Shown: positions 48,946 through 57,726 of the stretch, piece by piece
Position numbering within the stretch: the stretch's first letter is position 1
Layout: each line of letters begins with the position of its first letter
IMG/VR virus record: IMGVR_UViG_3300050343_000215
Span: 1 to 64,000 of that record
From: a virus
Length of the DNA stretch: 64,000 nt
Strand: one strand, 5' to 3'
Notes under the pieces: generated by a model
Told to the model about the DNA's origin: nothing
Databases searched by the model: none
What the model saw: the letters and a program-made list of their open reading frames with translations, nothing else
Position numbers and translations under genes: made by a program

Positions 48946-49237
48946 CAGGTTTGTCTCGTTGGAACCAATCTTTGATGTCATCAGCACTGTTGAACCCCGT
49001 TCTATGATTGGATGGATCGGGGTCTCCTAAACCCATCCTATTCAGAAAATCGTCAGTGCTTCCTTCTTCAATGTTTTGAGAAGCTTGGCGGCGTGCTTGC
49101 TTCAACCAATCCCTAGCAAGTGTATGTGCCTTTGCTAGTTTCTCTACCCAGATCATATCATCTAATTGCACTTCCTCCTTGTTTGCAATTTTTTTACAGA
49201 TAAATTCTAGTCGTAGTCTATATTTGGTAGAAAGCAT
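48923..49237 (-). CDS. Hypothetical protein, 104 residues
   Basis: The protein has a basic helical first half (FICKKIANKEEVQLDDMIWV, DWLKQARRQASQNIEEG) and an acidic, polar end (DDIKDWFQRDKPDDWRQRD). I see no domain. It is one of a series of small overlapping genes. Confidence 0.6.
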   Translation of the reverse strand: MLSTKYRLRLEFICKKIANKEEVQLDDMIWVEKLAKAHTLARDWLKQARRQASQNIEEGSTDDFLNRMGLGDPDPSNHRTGFNSADDIKDWFQRDKPDDWRQRD

Positions 49238-49242
49238 ATTGT

Positions 49243-49443
49243 TTAGTCTCTAAAATCTAGTTTGAGTTCTAAGTCTTCTAATTTAAGATATTCAGCATGT
49301 GCTTTCTCTTGACGATCACACACAATACCAAGAATATCATTCATAATAGTATCATTATCAATATAATCATCCAGATACTTATCAATTGCTTCTTTTAAGT
49401 ATCTGTATCTGTGCCATTCTGGTGAATAGGGTTTGTAATCCAT
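49243..49443 (-). CDS. Small hypothetical protein, 66 residues
   Basis: The protein MDYKPYSPEWHRYRYLKEAI contains an acidic segment (KYLDDYIDNDTIMNDILG) and a helical end (EYLKLEDLELKLDFRD). The function is unknown. Confidence 0.6.
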   Translation of the reverse strand: MDYKPYSPEWHRYRYLKEAIDKYLDDYIDNDTIMNDILGIVCDRQEKAHAEYLKLEDLELKLDFRD

Positions 49444-49450
49444 AATAAAA

Positions 49451-49687
49451 TCATTTCTTTGGGATATTGTAAAGTCTAGGACTTATTCTACCTTCACATT
49501 GAGTGATGTTTTTTAAATCACTCCGATAGTTATCCCAATAATGATCAAAAATATCAACTTGTTTTGATGACATAACAACATCAAACTTTGTGATAGTATC
49601 TTGAAGATATTCAACAATGAAAGCATTAGTTGGTAGAGTTCGTTCTTCTCTCACACTGGGATCGCAATCAGAATAGATTGTCTTCAT
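49451..49687 (-). CDS. Small hypothetical protein
   Basis: The start at 49687 (MKTIYSDCDPSVREERTLPT) overlaps the stop of the upstream gene by four bases. It continues NAFIVEYLQDTITKFDVVMS. The function is unknown. Confidence 0.6.
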   Translation of the reverse strand: MKTIYSDCDPSVREERTLPTNAFIVEYLQDTITKFDVVMSSKQVDIFDHYWDNYRSDLKNITQCEGRISPRLYNIPKK

Positions 49688-50121
49688 GCAGTACGACCTC
49701 CCCAATTAATCTGAGGAAATGCTTCAGTAACACATGCTCTAGTAATTTTGTATTTTTTACCCAGTTTCTTGTCCTTAACCAGACAGACAACGTTTGCATC
49801 ATCTTTATGAAGACCCTCAAGCAGTTGAATAAACATATTCTCACGCCTAGTTTGAGTTAGACCGTTATTGCCACCCTGGACAAAATTATAAAACAAACGA
49901 GACTCTTTCTCTAGTACAGTATGTTCAGTACCAATGGGTGCTTCATTTTTTTCATAAGGAACTTCACCAACTGGAAGTTCACTGATAACACTTTCATCAA
50001 AGTTCCAAATAAGAAGCATTCGGAGTCCATCACTATTATGTTCTTGGAGAAGTTTAATCTTCTCCGGTTTGGTTTTCGCGTTGCTTATTTTTTGCAGCAC
50101 TTCAGAAATTAAGAGTTTCAT
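49684..50121 (-). CDS. DUF6433-like protein
   Basis: The 145-residue protein starts MKLLISEVLQKISNAKTKPE and contains LRMLLIWNFDESVISELPVG, PYEKNEAPIGTEHT and TRRENMFIQLLEGLH. I recall this set of blocks in a T4-like phage family (DUF6433). Its function is not established. Confidence 0.7.
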   Translation of the reverse strand: MKLLISEVLQKISNAKTKPEKIKLLQEHNSDGLRMLLIWNFDESVISELPVGEVPYEKNEAPIGTEHTVLEKESRLFYNFVQGGNNGLTQTRRENMFIQLLEGLHKDDANVVCLVKDKKLGKKYKITRACVTEAFPQINWGGRTA

Positions 50122-50140
50122 TTTAATAAATTAATTGTGT

Positions 50141-50353
50141 TTAGTCTTCATCGTCATCAACAACAAAACGAACAGAGTATAAGTCGGATGTAATTGGGTT
50201 GCCATTGTCATCAATCATCTCAGGATGATCAGACAATCTGTTCGTGACAATAGAGTTTTCATAATACTCTCTGCCCATCCAACCAAACCCAAATCCAACA
50301 GCACTGAACAGGATAATTAGGAATCCTGAGCAGAAAAGAGCTACTGAGATCAT
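50141..50353 (-). CDS. Small membrane protein
   Basis: The start at 50353 (MISVALFCSGFLIILFSAVG) overlaps the stop of the upstream gene. One transmembrane segment is followed by an outer or inner polar part (NRLSDHPEMIDDNGNPITSD) and an acidic end. The function is unknown. Confidence 0.6.
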   Translation of the reverse strand: MISVALFCSGFLIILFSAVGFGFGWMGREYYENSIVTNRLSDHPEMIDDNGNPITSDLYSVRFVVDDDED

Positions 50354-50490
50354 TTGCTTTCTCCTGACTTTAAACTTTTGGTGGAGAACCAAAAATCAAG
50401 ATGGAAGTTGTACTCACGTCCCCATAACTTCAGAATTCTTTTGGAGGAAATTCTAAAATCAGGATCATGAGATCGCTTCCTCCTTGTCAT
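50350..50490 (-). CDS. Small basic hypothetical protein, 46 residues
   Basis: The frame starts MTRRKRSHDPDFRISSKRIL and continues KLWGREYNFHLDFWF. It is strongly basic and its TGA overlaps the next ATG (ATGA). The function is unknown; nucleic-acid binding is possible. Confidence 0.5.
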   Translation of the reverse strand: MTRRKRSHDPDFRISSKRILKLWGREYNFHLDFWFSTKSLKSGESK

Positions 50491-50503
50491 TGTTTCTACA
50501 CTT

Positions 50504-50776
50504 TTATTTAGTTTCATTTTTATACAAATAATCTAGAGCATCCTGCATATCACCAACATACTTTCCATCAAAATAAACTTGAGGAAAAACACATCGTTTC
50601 GCTACAGGAATGTCTGGTTCAAGTTTAAGATATTCAGTAAAGGACATACCTTCACCTTCACCTTCAACTAACCTACGAACCTTTACTTCAACAAAAGGAA
50701 TATAAGATTCCAGCAGTACAGTTTTGAGTGCATCACAATACTTACAATTACTGATGCTGTAAACTTTTACTTCCAT
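50504..50776 (-). CDS. Glutaredoxin
   Basis: The 90-residue protein has the active-site CKYC in SISNCKYCDALKTVLLESY, the TVP-like site CVFPQVYFDGKYVGDMQDAL and a final helix. It is a standard dithiol glutaredoxin, probably the electron donor for ribonucleotide reductase or other phage enzymes. A charged insertion (RRLVEGEGEGMSF) lies in the middle. It overlaps the upstream small gene by 29 bases. Confidence 0.88.
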   Translation of the reverse strand: MEVKVYSISNCKYCDALKTVLLESYIPFVEVKVRRLVEGEGEGMSFTEYLKLEPDIPVAKRCVFPQVYFDGKYVGDMQDALDYLYKNETK

Positions 50777-50927
50777 GTCTCAACTCCTCATAGTATTCCA
50801 GCAGTTCATCATCAGAAATTTCATTGTAATGCCCGCTAAAAAATTTAGCATTCAATACAGATAGACTCTCATCGTAGTCATCAAAAAGAATAAACTGAAT
50901 CTTCTTAATTAAGGATGAACGATCCAT
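50748..50927 (-). CDS. Small acidic hypothetical protein, 59 residues
   Basis: The frame starts MDRSSLIKKIQFILFDDYDE and contains NEISDDELLEYYEELRHG. It overlaps the glutaredoxin start by 29 bases, which is more than usual for real neighbours here, so the call is moderate. The function is unknown. Confidence 0.5.
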   Translation of the reverse strand: MDRSSLIKKIQFILFDDYDESLSVLNAKFFSGHYNEISDDELLEYYEELRHGSKSLQHQ

Positions 50928-50960
50928 TGTAGAAACTGTATTGTGTTCTTATTTATTCTA

Positions 50961-51110
50961 TCAGTTAGGCGGTTTATTGTCAAGGTTTGCTGCAATAACT
51001 ACGGGATTTCTCAAAGCATTTTTGAGTTCCTTTCCTGCACGATCTAATGCCGATTTTAAATTCTTTGGCATTGTTTTTTTGTGTTCTGTTGGGTTGAATC
51101 CTTTTTTCAT
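50961..51110 (-). CDS. Small basic hypothetical protein, 49 residues
   Basis: The start at 51110 (MKKGFNPTEHKKTMPKNLKS) lies just after a terminator at 51128-51161. A longer frame from 51206 would read through that terminator and is not favoured. The protein is basic and helical. The function is unknown. Confidence 0.5.
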   Translation of the reverse strand: MKKGFNPTEHKKTMPKNLKSALDRAGKELKNALRNPVVIAANLDNKPPN

Positions 51111-51127
51111 AAAAAACCTTTTGAGTG

Positions 51128-51161
51128 AAAAATTTGCCCGAATTTTTTTAGGGCGATTTTT
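51128..51161. terminator. Bidirectional terminator-like hairpin
   Basis: GCCC and GGGC flank a T-rich loop, with TTTTT/AAAAA runs on both sides. It lies downstream of the oxygenase gene that ends at 51184. The stem is short, so strength is uncertain. Confidence 0.55.
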
Positions 51162-51183
51162 GGAATTAAAAGTTGAATTTCGT

Positions 51184-51825
51184 TCAGACAGCGACATTAA
51201 AGACACTGATTACTCTAAGATTTCCTGGCGAAGGTGGTCTTATAGTATGTAAATACTTTCCATTAAAGATAAGCATCTTTCCAAACTCTGGTTCAGCTTC
51301 GTACTTAATTGGGAGAGGATCATTGTCCCAATCAATAGCATCATAGTCTATCACACCAGGATCAGTGTAATTATATTTACGACCTCTTGAATAAAATACT
51401 TCACCTTCTTCTGGTCGGTTTTCAGCATCAAAGATAACTGTGTTTCCATCAGACTCATTAAGATATAGTATTGTACTATAATGATCCATGGGATTGTCTA
51501 CATGGGGATCAAAGAAATCATATCCAGGAACATGATAGGTCATGTTTAAACATGCTCTAATGCATCCTTTATAATCTAAGTTTAAATCAGTGAAGGTATT
51601 ATCAACTATCTCATAAAAAAGATCAAAGAATTTTGATACTGGTTTATTATCTGACCTACCAAACATATTATGTGACATCTGTGGAAACTTAGCTGTCGTA
51701 GTTTCAGGAGTATAATACCACGGAACTATTCTTTTAGCCTTAGGATTCTTACATTCAATAAAATCATCACAAAATTTTCTAAGTTTATCAATGTCCCTAA
51801 TCTTAACTTCTACAAAATCAATCAT
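51184..51825 (-). CDS. 2OG-Fe(II) oxygenase next to carbamoyltransferase
   Basis: The start at 51825 (MIDFVEVKIRDIDKLRKFCD) overlaps the end of the carbamoyltransferase by eight bases. The 213-residue protein has the iron pair in FFDPHVDNPMDHYSTILYLN and the distal histidine with arginine in GKYLHTIRPPSPGNLRVISV. The set is complete. Coupling to the carbamoyltransferase suggests they act on the same compound or polymer. Confidence 0.8.
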   Translation of the reverse strand: MIDFVEVKIRDIDKLRKFCDDFIECKNPKAKRIVPWYYTPETTTAKFPQMSHNMFGRSDNKPVSKFFDLFYEIVDNTFTDLNLDYKGCIRACLNMTYHVPGYDFFDPHVDNPMDHYSTILYLNESDGNTVIFDAENRPEEGEVFYSRGRKYNYTDPGVIDYDAIDWDNDPLPIKYEAEPEFGKMLIFNGKYLHTIRPPSPGNLRVISVFNVAV

Positions 51826-53335
51826 CAGAAAATACCTCGTCTCCAAATACTAGAGTATTAAGTTTAGTGTTGCACCATAGATCTAATGCATTCTCTTTAC
51901 GTGCAGCGATTGGTTTACCTCCTACGTTCAGTGATGTATTTAACAACATTGGAATACCAGTAAGAGATTCAAATTCTTCTATCAATGAATAGTATACCTC
52001 AAGATCTTGAGATACTGTCTGTGCCCTACAAGTGCCATCAACATGTGTAACTGGAGGATATAACTCCATGTCAATCATATCCATAACGTAAAGCATATAA
52101 GGAGATGGATGAGGAAAATCAAAGTAATTATGTGCTTTTTCTTCTAACACAGAAGCACCGAAAGGTCTGAAATATTCTCTATTTTTTACATTCTTATTAA
52201 TAATGTCCTTACCATCTGGGATAGAAGGATTCATTAGAATACTTCTATTACCTAGTGCTCTAGGTCCAACCTCTCCATGTCCCTGATACCAACCAACTAT
52301 CTCACCTTTCGCCAAACGCTCAGCAGTTTTCTTAATAGTTAATTTACTTGGGACTGTACTTGGTGCCTCATCATCTTCCCAAAAAGGAAATCCTGTAGTA
52401 TCAAATTCTTCCTGATCATAATATCTCCTGAGAAACTCAACTGCACCTAAAGATAATCCACAATCACTACAATGAGGTGCAACATTTAAGTTTGGTCTAA
52501 CCTTTATAATCTCGCTATTGATTACAGTATTTTGTGCGACACCACCTGTATATCCAATGACATCATCTTCATTTGTATATTCCAAGAAGGCATTAACATA
52601 TACCTTCTCAGAAATAGTATGAGCTTTAGATACCCAATCACAAATAGTTGGAAAGTGTTCGTTACTTTTTATTGATACAGTATTCCATGGAAAATCAAAC
52701 CATGCTGTCTGAAGATTCCTAAGATCATGCCTTAGTTTTTTAACCCCATGAATAGATCCATATGCTTTCATCCCCATAATTTTTCCTGCATGGTCTAAAG
52801 GATTGCCATTTATGTCTATGGACTGACCAACATCACTAAGAATCATTGCAAGACTTTGATAAGGAATAATTCCATTCCTTTTTTCCTGTTCTTTATACCT
52901 TACAACAATTTTATCATTCCTAAACACAGAAAAATTAACTTTATCATCACCAAATCCATCAGAAACCACACTGACAGTAGGTTTAATTCCCAATGGCCAT
53001 ACACTGAGGGCATGACAATAGTGATGATCAACTCTATAAATCGGACAATCAAATCCAAGAACACTAAAAATCTTTAATTTAATTTCATTAAATAAAGAAT
53101 CTTCAGCATACTCTAAAAAATGATGACTAAATTTATCAATAGAAATAGCAATTGCATCTAATTCTGAAGGATTAATACCCCACTTCCTAATAACTTGAAC
53201 CCAACTATTTAAATCTTTGAATCCATAGTGTTTATCTTGGATATTTCTTTCGCAGTGAGTATATTTTACCTTACTACCATCTGTGTAGGTGATATTAGAA
53301 TCATGATCGTCTAATCTAAGACCTATAAATTTCAT
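51818..53335 (-). CDS. Carbamoyltransferase (NodU/CmcH family)
   Basis: The 505-residue protein has the two-domain layout of the family. The N-terminal actin-like part contains VDHHYCHALSVWPLG and VSDGFGDDKVNFSVF. The C-terminal part has GWYQGHGEVGPRALGNRSIL near residue 350, EYFRPFGASVL and LLNTSLNVGGKPIA. These enzymes transfer a carbamoyl group from carbamoyl phosphate to hydroxyls of sugars, antibiotics or Nod factors. The phage substrate is unknown; a modified glycan is possible. Confidence 0.9.
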   Translation of the reverse strand: MKFIGLRLDDHDSNITYTDGSKVKYTHCERNIQDKHYGFKDLNSWVQVIRKWGINPSELDAIAISIDKFSHHFLEYAEDSLFNEIKLKIFSVLGFDCPIYRVDHHYCHALSVWPLGIKPTVSVVSDGFGDDKVNFSVFRNDKIVVRYKEQEKRNGIIPYQSLAMILSDVGQSIDINGNPLDHAGKIMGMKAYGSIHGVKKLRHDLRNLQTAWFDFPWNTVSIKSNEHFPTICDWVSKAHTISEKVYVNAFLEYTNEDDVIGYTGGVAQNTVINSEIIKVRPNLNVAPHCSDCGLSLGAVEFLRRYYDQEEFDTTGFPFWEDDEAPSTVPSKLTIKKTAERLAKGEIVGWYQGHGEVGPRALGNRSILMNPSIPDGKDIINKNVKNREYFRPFGASVLEEKAHNYFDFPHPSPYMLYVMDMIDMELYPPVTHVDGTCRAQTVSQDLEVYYSLIEEFESLTGIPMLLNTSLNVGGKPIAARKENALDLWCNTKLNTLVFGDEVFSDD

Positions 53336-53341
53336 ACCTAC

Positions 53342-53365
53342 AAAAAAAAGGGTCGTTACACCCTC
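53342..53365 (-). terminator. Rho-independent terminator
   Basis: AGGGT/ACCCT with a 6-base loop is followed by eight T on the minus strand. It closes the transcript coming from psbD and the small genes, just before the carbamoyltransferase start. A TATAAT lies directly upstream. Confidence 0.8.
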
Positions 53366-53380
53366 TAATTATAACAGTTA

Positions 53381-53458
53381 TTAAGTAGTTTGTCTAGGAG
53401 GTGGTCTGAATGGGCAGTCGCGACATCCAGCACCACAGCATCCTCTATTCTTTATCAT
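53381..53458 (-). CDS. Tiny cysteine-motif protein, 25 residues
   Basis: The frame reads MIKNRGCCGAGCRDCPFRPP and ends in QTT. CCGxGCxxCPF is a recognisable short cysteine motif found at the start of some bacterial DUF5522-type proteins. Here it stands alone. The ATG overlaps the end of the membrane protein gene at 53445. It may bind metal or a cluster. Confidence 0.55.
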   Translation of the reverse strand: MIKNRGCCGAGCRDCPFRPPPRQTT

Positions 53459-53651
53459 AAAGTTTCTCTAGTTTTTCTCTAGAAAGATCCACATACATAA
53501 CCTTCTCACCTAGTTGAGGTGCTTCAGGATGTCTCCGAGATCTAGCACCCCAGTAAATAGATTTAAGGTTGTAGTACATAAGAGCAAAGGCACCGCCAGC
53601 AATGATAGCGAAGCATGTGAAATAAAGAAATACTTCAAAGTTATTCATCAT
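53445..53651 (-). CDS. Small membrane protein, 68 residues
   Basis: The protein has one transmembrane segment (FLYFTCFAIIAGGAFALMYY) followed by a charged tail (REKLEKLYDKE). It overlaps neighbours by a few bases and is in the psbD transcript. The function is unknown. Confidence 0.6.
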   Translation of the reverse strand: MMNNFEVFLYFTCFAIIAGGAFALMYYNLKSIYWGARSRRHPEAPQLGEKVMYVDLSREKLEKLYDKE

Positions 53652-53893
53652 GCCCCCTGAAGGGACTGAAGTGTGTTGTGAAGTTCTCCAATATCTAGGA
53701 GACCTTCAGCACTGAACCATGGAGCATTTGCCCAACTGAATCCTTCACCCATGGTGCTATCGGGTGCAACGATATACCAATGACATGCTGTGTCGGGTAC
53801 ATCTACGGCACACTTAGACCAATCATCACTCCACTGTGGGACTTGCACCCACATCAGAGCAGCAAACATAATACTAAAGAATGATTTAATCAT
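53648..53893 (-). CDS. Small secreted or membrane-anchored protein
   Basis: The first 18 residues ([18 protein letters not shown]) look like a signal peptide. The mature part has two cysteines (WSKCAVDVPDTACHWYIVAP) that may form a disulfide in the periplasm, and a helical end. It overlaps the DoxX-like gene by eight bases. The function is unknown. Confidence 0.6.
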   Translation of the reverse strand: MIKSFFSIMFAALMWVQVPQWSDDWSKCAVDVPDTACHWYIVAPDSTMGEGFSWANAPWFSAEGLLDIGELHNTLQSLQGA

Positions 53894-54284
53894 TTGTAAG
53901 TTTCCTTTTTATGAGATGGTCTATTGAGAAATTACCAGGACCACTGAGAACGATACATGCTGCACCTCCCCAGTAAAGAACTAAGAGTTCTAACAAATAG
54001 ATGTTGAAACCAGATGTAAACAGAGCATGATAAATTGCGAATGATATTGTACCTAAGATTGCTAAGGCACCCAGACGAGTGCCTAGTCCACAGATAACCA
54101 TCCAACTCCCGATGACTTCAGCAAATGCTGCGAAGTATGAGGAGACGATTGGGAATGGGAGATGCAATGGTCGTACAAATGCATCCGCAAAGTTTTCAAT
54201 GTTCTCTAGTTTCTCATAACCATGATGGATAAGCATGGTGCCTAACGCTATACGAAGTAATAAGAATCCTAGAGATTGAATCAC
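53886..54284 (-). CDS. DoxX-like membrane protein
   Basis: The 132-residue protein has four hydrophobic helices and the DoxX signature at the start ([20 protein letters not shown]), then [20 protein letters not shown] and [19 protein letters not shown]. DoxX/DoxD proteins are integral membrane proteins linked to quinone or sulfur redox chemistry. Its ATG overlaps the psbD stop by four bases, so the two are co-expressed. Confidence 0.8.
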   Translation of the reverse strand: MIQSLGFLLLRIALGTMLIHHGYEKLENIENFADAFVRPLHLPFPIVSSYFAAFAEVIGSWMVICGLGTRLGALAILGTISFAIYHALFTSGFNIYLLELLVLYWGGAACIVLSGPGNFSIDHLIKRKLTND

Positions 54285-55336
54285 AATGCATTACCTCTAG
54301 GTAGAACTTCTTCAGGGAATACGAATGACTCATGTGGTTGGTCAACTGGTGCTAACCATGCACGGAGTCCTTCATTTAGAAGAATGTTCTTGGTATAGAA
54401 CGTCTCAAATTCAGGATCTTCTGCTGCTCTTATTTCTTGGGAGACAAAATCGTAAGCACGAAGGTTAAGAGCAAGACCAATAATGCCAATGCTGCTGGTC
54501 CAAAGACCCATAACAGGAACAAAAAGCATGAAGAAATGTAGCCACCTTTTATTACTGAATGCAATACCGAAGATCTGCGACCAGAACCTGTTCGCTGTGA
54601 CCATTGAATACGTTTCTTCTTCTTGCGTGCTGTCAAATGCTTTGAATGTGTTTGCTTGTTCGCCATCTTCATAAAGTGTGTTTTCTACTGTGACGCCATG
54701 GATTGCTGATAGCAATGCTCCACCTAGTATACCAGCAACTCCCATCATATGGAATGGGTTGAGCGTCCAGTTATGGAAGCCCTGTAGGAAGAGTAGGAAC
54801 CTAAATATCGCTGCAACACCAAACGACGGTGCAAAGAACCAACTGGACTGTCCGAGTGGATAGATGAGAAACACACTGACAAAAACAGCGATAGGCCCAG
54901 AGAACGCAATAGCATTGTACGGACGGATACCAATGAGACGTGACAGTTCAAACTGTCGGAGCATGAAACCAATTAGGGCGAAGGCACCGTGGAGAGCCAC
55001 GAAATTCCATAGTCCCCCAAGTTGGATCCACCTGACGAAATCCCCCTGAGCCTCAGGACCCCAGAGAAGAAGAAGAGAATGACCCATAGCATCAGCTGGA
55101 GTGCTAACTGCCGCTGTAAGAAAGTTTGCACCCTCAAGATAGGAAGTAGCGAGTCCGTGGGTATACCAGCTCGTAACGAAAGTTGTGCCAGTAAGCCAGC
55201 CGCCAATAGCAAGATAAGCAGTGGGAAGAAGAAGAAGTCCAGACCAGCCAATAAAAACGAAACGATCTCGTTTAAGCCAGTCGTCAAGGATGTCAAACCA
55301 TCCCCTCCGTTGTTGTTGTAATGTTGACGCGACCAT
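54281..55336 (-). CDS. psbD: Photosystem II D2 protein (PsbD)
   Basis: The 351-residue protein is full length and starts [20 protein letters not shown]. It contains the D2 helices and ligand regions, including [40 protein letters not shown] (chlorophyll histidine), and [21 protein letters not shown]2 pairs with D1 in the reaction centre. AAGAGG precedes the ATG. Phage D2 would be made with D1 to maintain PSII during infection. Confidence 0.96.
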   Translation of the reverse strand: MVASTLQQQRRGWFDILDDWLKRDRFVFIGWSGLLLLPTAYLAIGGWLTGTTFVTSWYTHGLATSYLEGANFLTAAVSTPADAMGHSLLLLWGPEAQGDFVRWIQLGGLWNFVALHGAFALIGFMLRQFELSRLIGIRPYNAIAFSGPIAVFVSVFLIYPLGQSSWFFAPSFGVAAIFRFLLFLQGFHNWTLNPFHMMGVAGILGGALLSAIHGVTVENTLYEDGEQANTFKAFDSTQEEETYSMVTANRFWSQIFGIAFSNKRWLHFFMLFVPVMGLWTSSIGIIGLALNLRAYDFVSQEIRAAEDPEFETFYTKNILLNEGLRAWLAPVDQPHESFVFPEEVLPRGNAL

Positions 55337-55375
55337 TGTTAAAACCTCTTAATTTATTTGATGTGTTTTCTAATA

Positions 55376-55591
55376 TCATTGAAAACCTTTTGATTGTTTT
55401 ACATCTAGTATTTCTATATGAGATAGAAATTGTGTAGGTGCTTCAAACCATCTAGATTGTACTTGTTCCCATGAAGGGTAATGCTCCGACTGACCGTTAG
55501 AAAATACAATGTTGTATGTGTGACGATCATATGGAGCATCAGACGTTTTAGTAAAATACCGTTCGTCTGAGGGATCAATTACTTGTGTCAT
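55376..55591 (-). CDS. Hypothetical protein, 71 residues
   Basis: The protein begins MTQVIDPSDERYFTKTSDAP and contains YNIVFSNGQSEHYPSWEQVQ then SRWFEAPTQFLSHIEIL. It lies between psbA and psbD and overlaps the upstream gene by four bases. The function is unknown. Confidence 0.65.
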   Translation of the reverse strand: MTQVIDPSDERYFTKTSDAPYDRHTYNIVFSNGQSEHYPSWEQVQSRWFEAPTQFLSHIEILDVKQSKGFQ

Positions 55592-55971
55592 TTTCCTGAA
55601 GTATCGTAACCTAATTCATCATCGGTCTGTTTCATTTCTTCCACAGTCCATGAACCACCTACACCACCATCCATATTAACAGTAATATCTTGTGGTTCAA
55701 CAGTTTCATTTAAATGATGGGGTTTATGTTCCCTATCCATAGGTTGAGACTTAGTGTCATCATTGCGAGAAAGATTCTTAATCACAATAAATGCATCCTT
55801 ATTATACTTACGATGACCAAAAGGGGATGCCCACTTCTTATTGTAATCTTTGGGTTGTTCAATGCCACTCACTTGAGTGCCACCAACTTCAATTACAATG
55901 TTATCATTCATCACATCCCAACCAAGGGTTGCAATGGTTTCCCATAATTCATCCTGTGTCATGTTAGACAT
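55588..55971 (-). CDS. Hypothetical protein between psbA and psbD
   Basis: The likely start is 55971 (MSNMTQDELWETIATLGWDV); 56004 (MIGNLEPEENV) is possible. The protein has about 127 residues and ends in a polar tail (GSWTVEEMKQTDDELGYDTS). It lies directly after the psbA terminator. The function is unknown. Confidence 0.6.
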   Translation of the reverse strand: MSNMTQDELWETIATLGWDVMNDNIVIEVGGTQVSGIEQPKDYNKKWASPFGHRKYNKDAFIVIKNLSRNDDTKSQPMDREHKPHHLNETVEPQDITVNMDGGVGGSWTVEEMKQTDDELGYDTSGK

Positions 55972-56051
55972 AACGTTTTCTTCTGGTTCAAGATTGCCAA
56001 TCATAATAGTAGCACACAAAGTAACGGAACGACAATGGTAAGAATACCTAT

Positions 56052-56080
56052 AAAAAACCCCCCCACATATGTGAGGGGGT
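56052..56080 (-). terminator. psbA terminator
   Basis: CCCCC-T-CACAT and ATGTG-GGGGGG form a long stem (one G-T pair) followed by six T on the minus strand, about 20 bases after the psbA stop. It allows psbA to be a single-gene transcript. Confidence 0.88.
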
Positions 56081-56100
56081 GAAGACTACCATCAGGCATA

Positions 56101-57180
56101 TCAGCCAACAGCAGGTGCAGTGAGTGCAACAGGTGTTGACTCAGCAGCAGCAAGATCCAGTGGGAAGTTGTGTGCGTTACGCTCATGCATAACTTCCATA
56201 CCAAGACCTGCACGGTTCAATACGTCTGCCCAGGTGTTGAGCACACGACCCTGACCATCAAGGATGGACTGGTTGAAGTTGAAACCGTTGAGGTTGAACG
56301 CCATCGTGGAGACACCAAGTGCGGTGAACCAGATACCAACAACAGGCCATGCAGCGAGGAAGAAGTGCAGTGAACGTGAGTTGTTGAATGAAGCGTATTG
56401 GAAGATCAAACGACCGAAGTAACCATGGGCTGCGACGATGTTGTAGGTCTCTTCTTCTTGACCGAACTTGTAACCGTAGTTCTGTGACTCAGTTTCAGTC
56501 GTCTCACGGACGAGTGAAGAAGTAACGAGACTTCCATGCATAGCAGAGAACAAAGATCCACCGAATACCCCAGCAACGCCGAGCATGTGGAACGGGTGCA
56601 TAAGGATATTGTGCTCTGCCTGGAATACAAGCATGTAGTTAAAAGTACCAGAGATACCAAGAGGCATAGCATCGGAGAAAGAACCTTGACCGAAAGGATA
56701 GACGAGGAATACTGCACTCGCGGCAGCGACTGGAGCAGAATATGCTACACAGATCCATGGACGCATACCTAAACGGTATGACAGTTCCCATTCACGTCCC
56801 ATATAAGCATAGATGCCGATCAGGAAGTGGAAGACTACCAATTGGAAAGGACCACCATTGTAAAGCCATTCATCCAAGGATGCTGCTTCCCAAATGGGGT
56901 AGAAGTGAAGACCGATTGCGTTTGAAGATGGAACTACAGCACCAGAGATGATGTTGTTACCGTACATGAGTGAACCAGCAACGGGTTCACGGATACCGTC
57001 AATGTCCACGGGGGGAGCAGCGACGAATGCGACGATGAAACAGATGGTTGCCGCCAACAGTGTTGGGATCATCAGCACGCCAAACCAACCGACATACAGA
57101 CGGTTGTTAGTTGATGTTACCCACTCGCAGAATGATTCCCACGAGGAAGTAGATTGTTGTCTTGAAAGAGTTGAAGCCAT
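56101..57180 (-). CDS. psbA: Photosystem II D1 protein (PsbA)
   Basis: The start is ATG 57180 ([20 protein letters not shown]), giving 359 residues, full length and without an intron. It contains QYGYKFG-type loop sequence [20 protein letters not shown], the QB pocket [20 protein letters not shown] and the C-terminal NFPLDLA cleavage site before AAESTP. Residue 130 is glutamate (MGREWELS), the form linked to high-light D1. The phage copy replaces photodamaged host D1. It has its own promoter region and terminator. Confidence 0.97.
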   Translation of the reverse strand: MASTLSRQQSTSSWESFCEWVTSTNNRLYVGWFGVLMIPTLLAATICFIVAFVAAPPVDIDGIREPVAGSLMYGNNIISGAVVPSSNAIGLHFYPIWEAASLDEWLYNGGPFQLVVFHFLIGIYAYMGREWELSYRLGMRPWICVAYSAPVAAASAVFLVYPFGQGSFSDAMPLGISGTFNYMLVFQAEHNILMHPFHMLGVAGVFGGSLFSAMHGSLVTSSLVRETTETESQNYGYKFGQEEETYNIVAAHGYFGRLIFQYASFNNSRSLHFFLAAWPVVGIWFTALGVSTMAFNLNGFNFNQSILDGQGRVLNTWADVLNRAGLGMEVMHERNAHNFPLDLAAAESTPVALTAPAVG

Positions 57181-57342
57181 TGTATTTGAAAAAAGTAAGA
57201 CCATCAGGGTAATGGTGGAGTTACTATTCCCTCTGCACCCTTAGCAGAGGTATTAGAGACGTTGTTTATACACCCTATAGGTCTCGGTTTGAGGGGTGTT
57301 ACGAACGGTTAAGAAATGTTTTGGTTTCTTAACCAACTGACT

Positions 57343-57377
57343 TATTTATAATAACAGGAAACCCTAGATCTGTCAAC
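57343..57377 (-). promoter_or_regulatory. psbA promoter region, sigma70-like plus late motif
   Basis: TTGACA (57377-57372), then 18 bases, then TATTAT (57353-57348) form a sigma70-like promoter. A perfect T4 late box TATAAATA (57350-57343) overlaps the -10. The leader to the ATG at 57180 is about 160 bases. psbA could therefore be read both early and late. Confidence 0.6.
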
Positions 57378-57405
57378 CTTTTTGCGTAGGTAAATGTGCT
57401 TATCT

Positions 57406-57705
57406 TTAAAGGTCTCCAAATTTATCTCGCATATCTTCCATTGCTTTTTTCTTCTCGGCGTAAATACCATCAATGTATCCAGCACGGTACTCCCATGTCT
57501 GCCCACCCTCTGTTCCTTTTACTGGGTTAATACATTGATTGTCGCCTAATTTATTGCAAACGAGACCAGCAAGGTCTAGTTCACTTCTATCATAGGATGC
57601 AGCTGTGCCTCTAAACATATGCTTGCCGTTAATCCAAGTAGCACCACATTTAGGACATTCTTTTCTCTCTAGTTTGAGATCCGACAGTTCCTTATCGTTG
57701 GTCAT
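57406..57705 (-). CDS. Zinc-ribbon-like hypothetical protein
   Basis: The 99-residue protein has an N-terminal CPKCGATWINGKH, a half zinc ribbon, and further cysteines in LVCNKLGDNQCINPV that may complete it. The C-terminus is basic and helical. It lies just upstream of psbA on the same strand. The function is unknown. Confidence 0.65.
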   Translation of the reverse strand: MTNDKELSDLKLERKECPKCGATWINGKHMFRGTAASYDRSELDLAGLVCNKLGDNQCINPVKGTEGGQTWEYRAGYIDGIYAEKKKAMEDMRDKFGDL

Positions 57706-57726
57706 AGTTTTAATTTCGTATAGTTT

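Noticed and set aside
51110-51206. Longer N-terminus for the gene at 50961
   Set aside because: The extra codons pass through a terminator-like hairpin and are low complexity.
54430-55296. Overlapping frames antisense or out of phase with psbD
   Set aside because: psbD is unmistakable and the other frames are by-products of its composition.
56101-57180. Possible intron in psbA
   Set aside because: The D1 reading frame is continuous over 359 residues.
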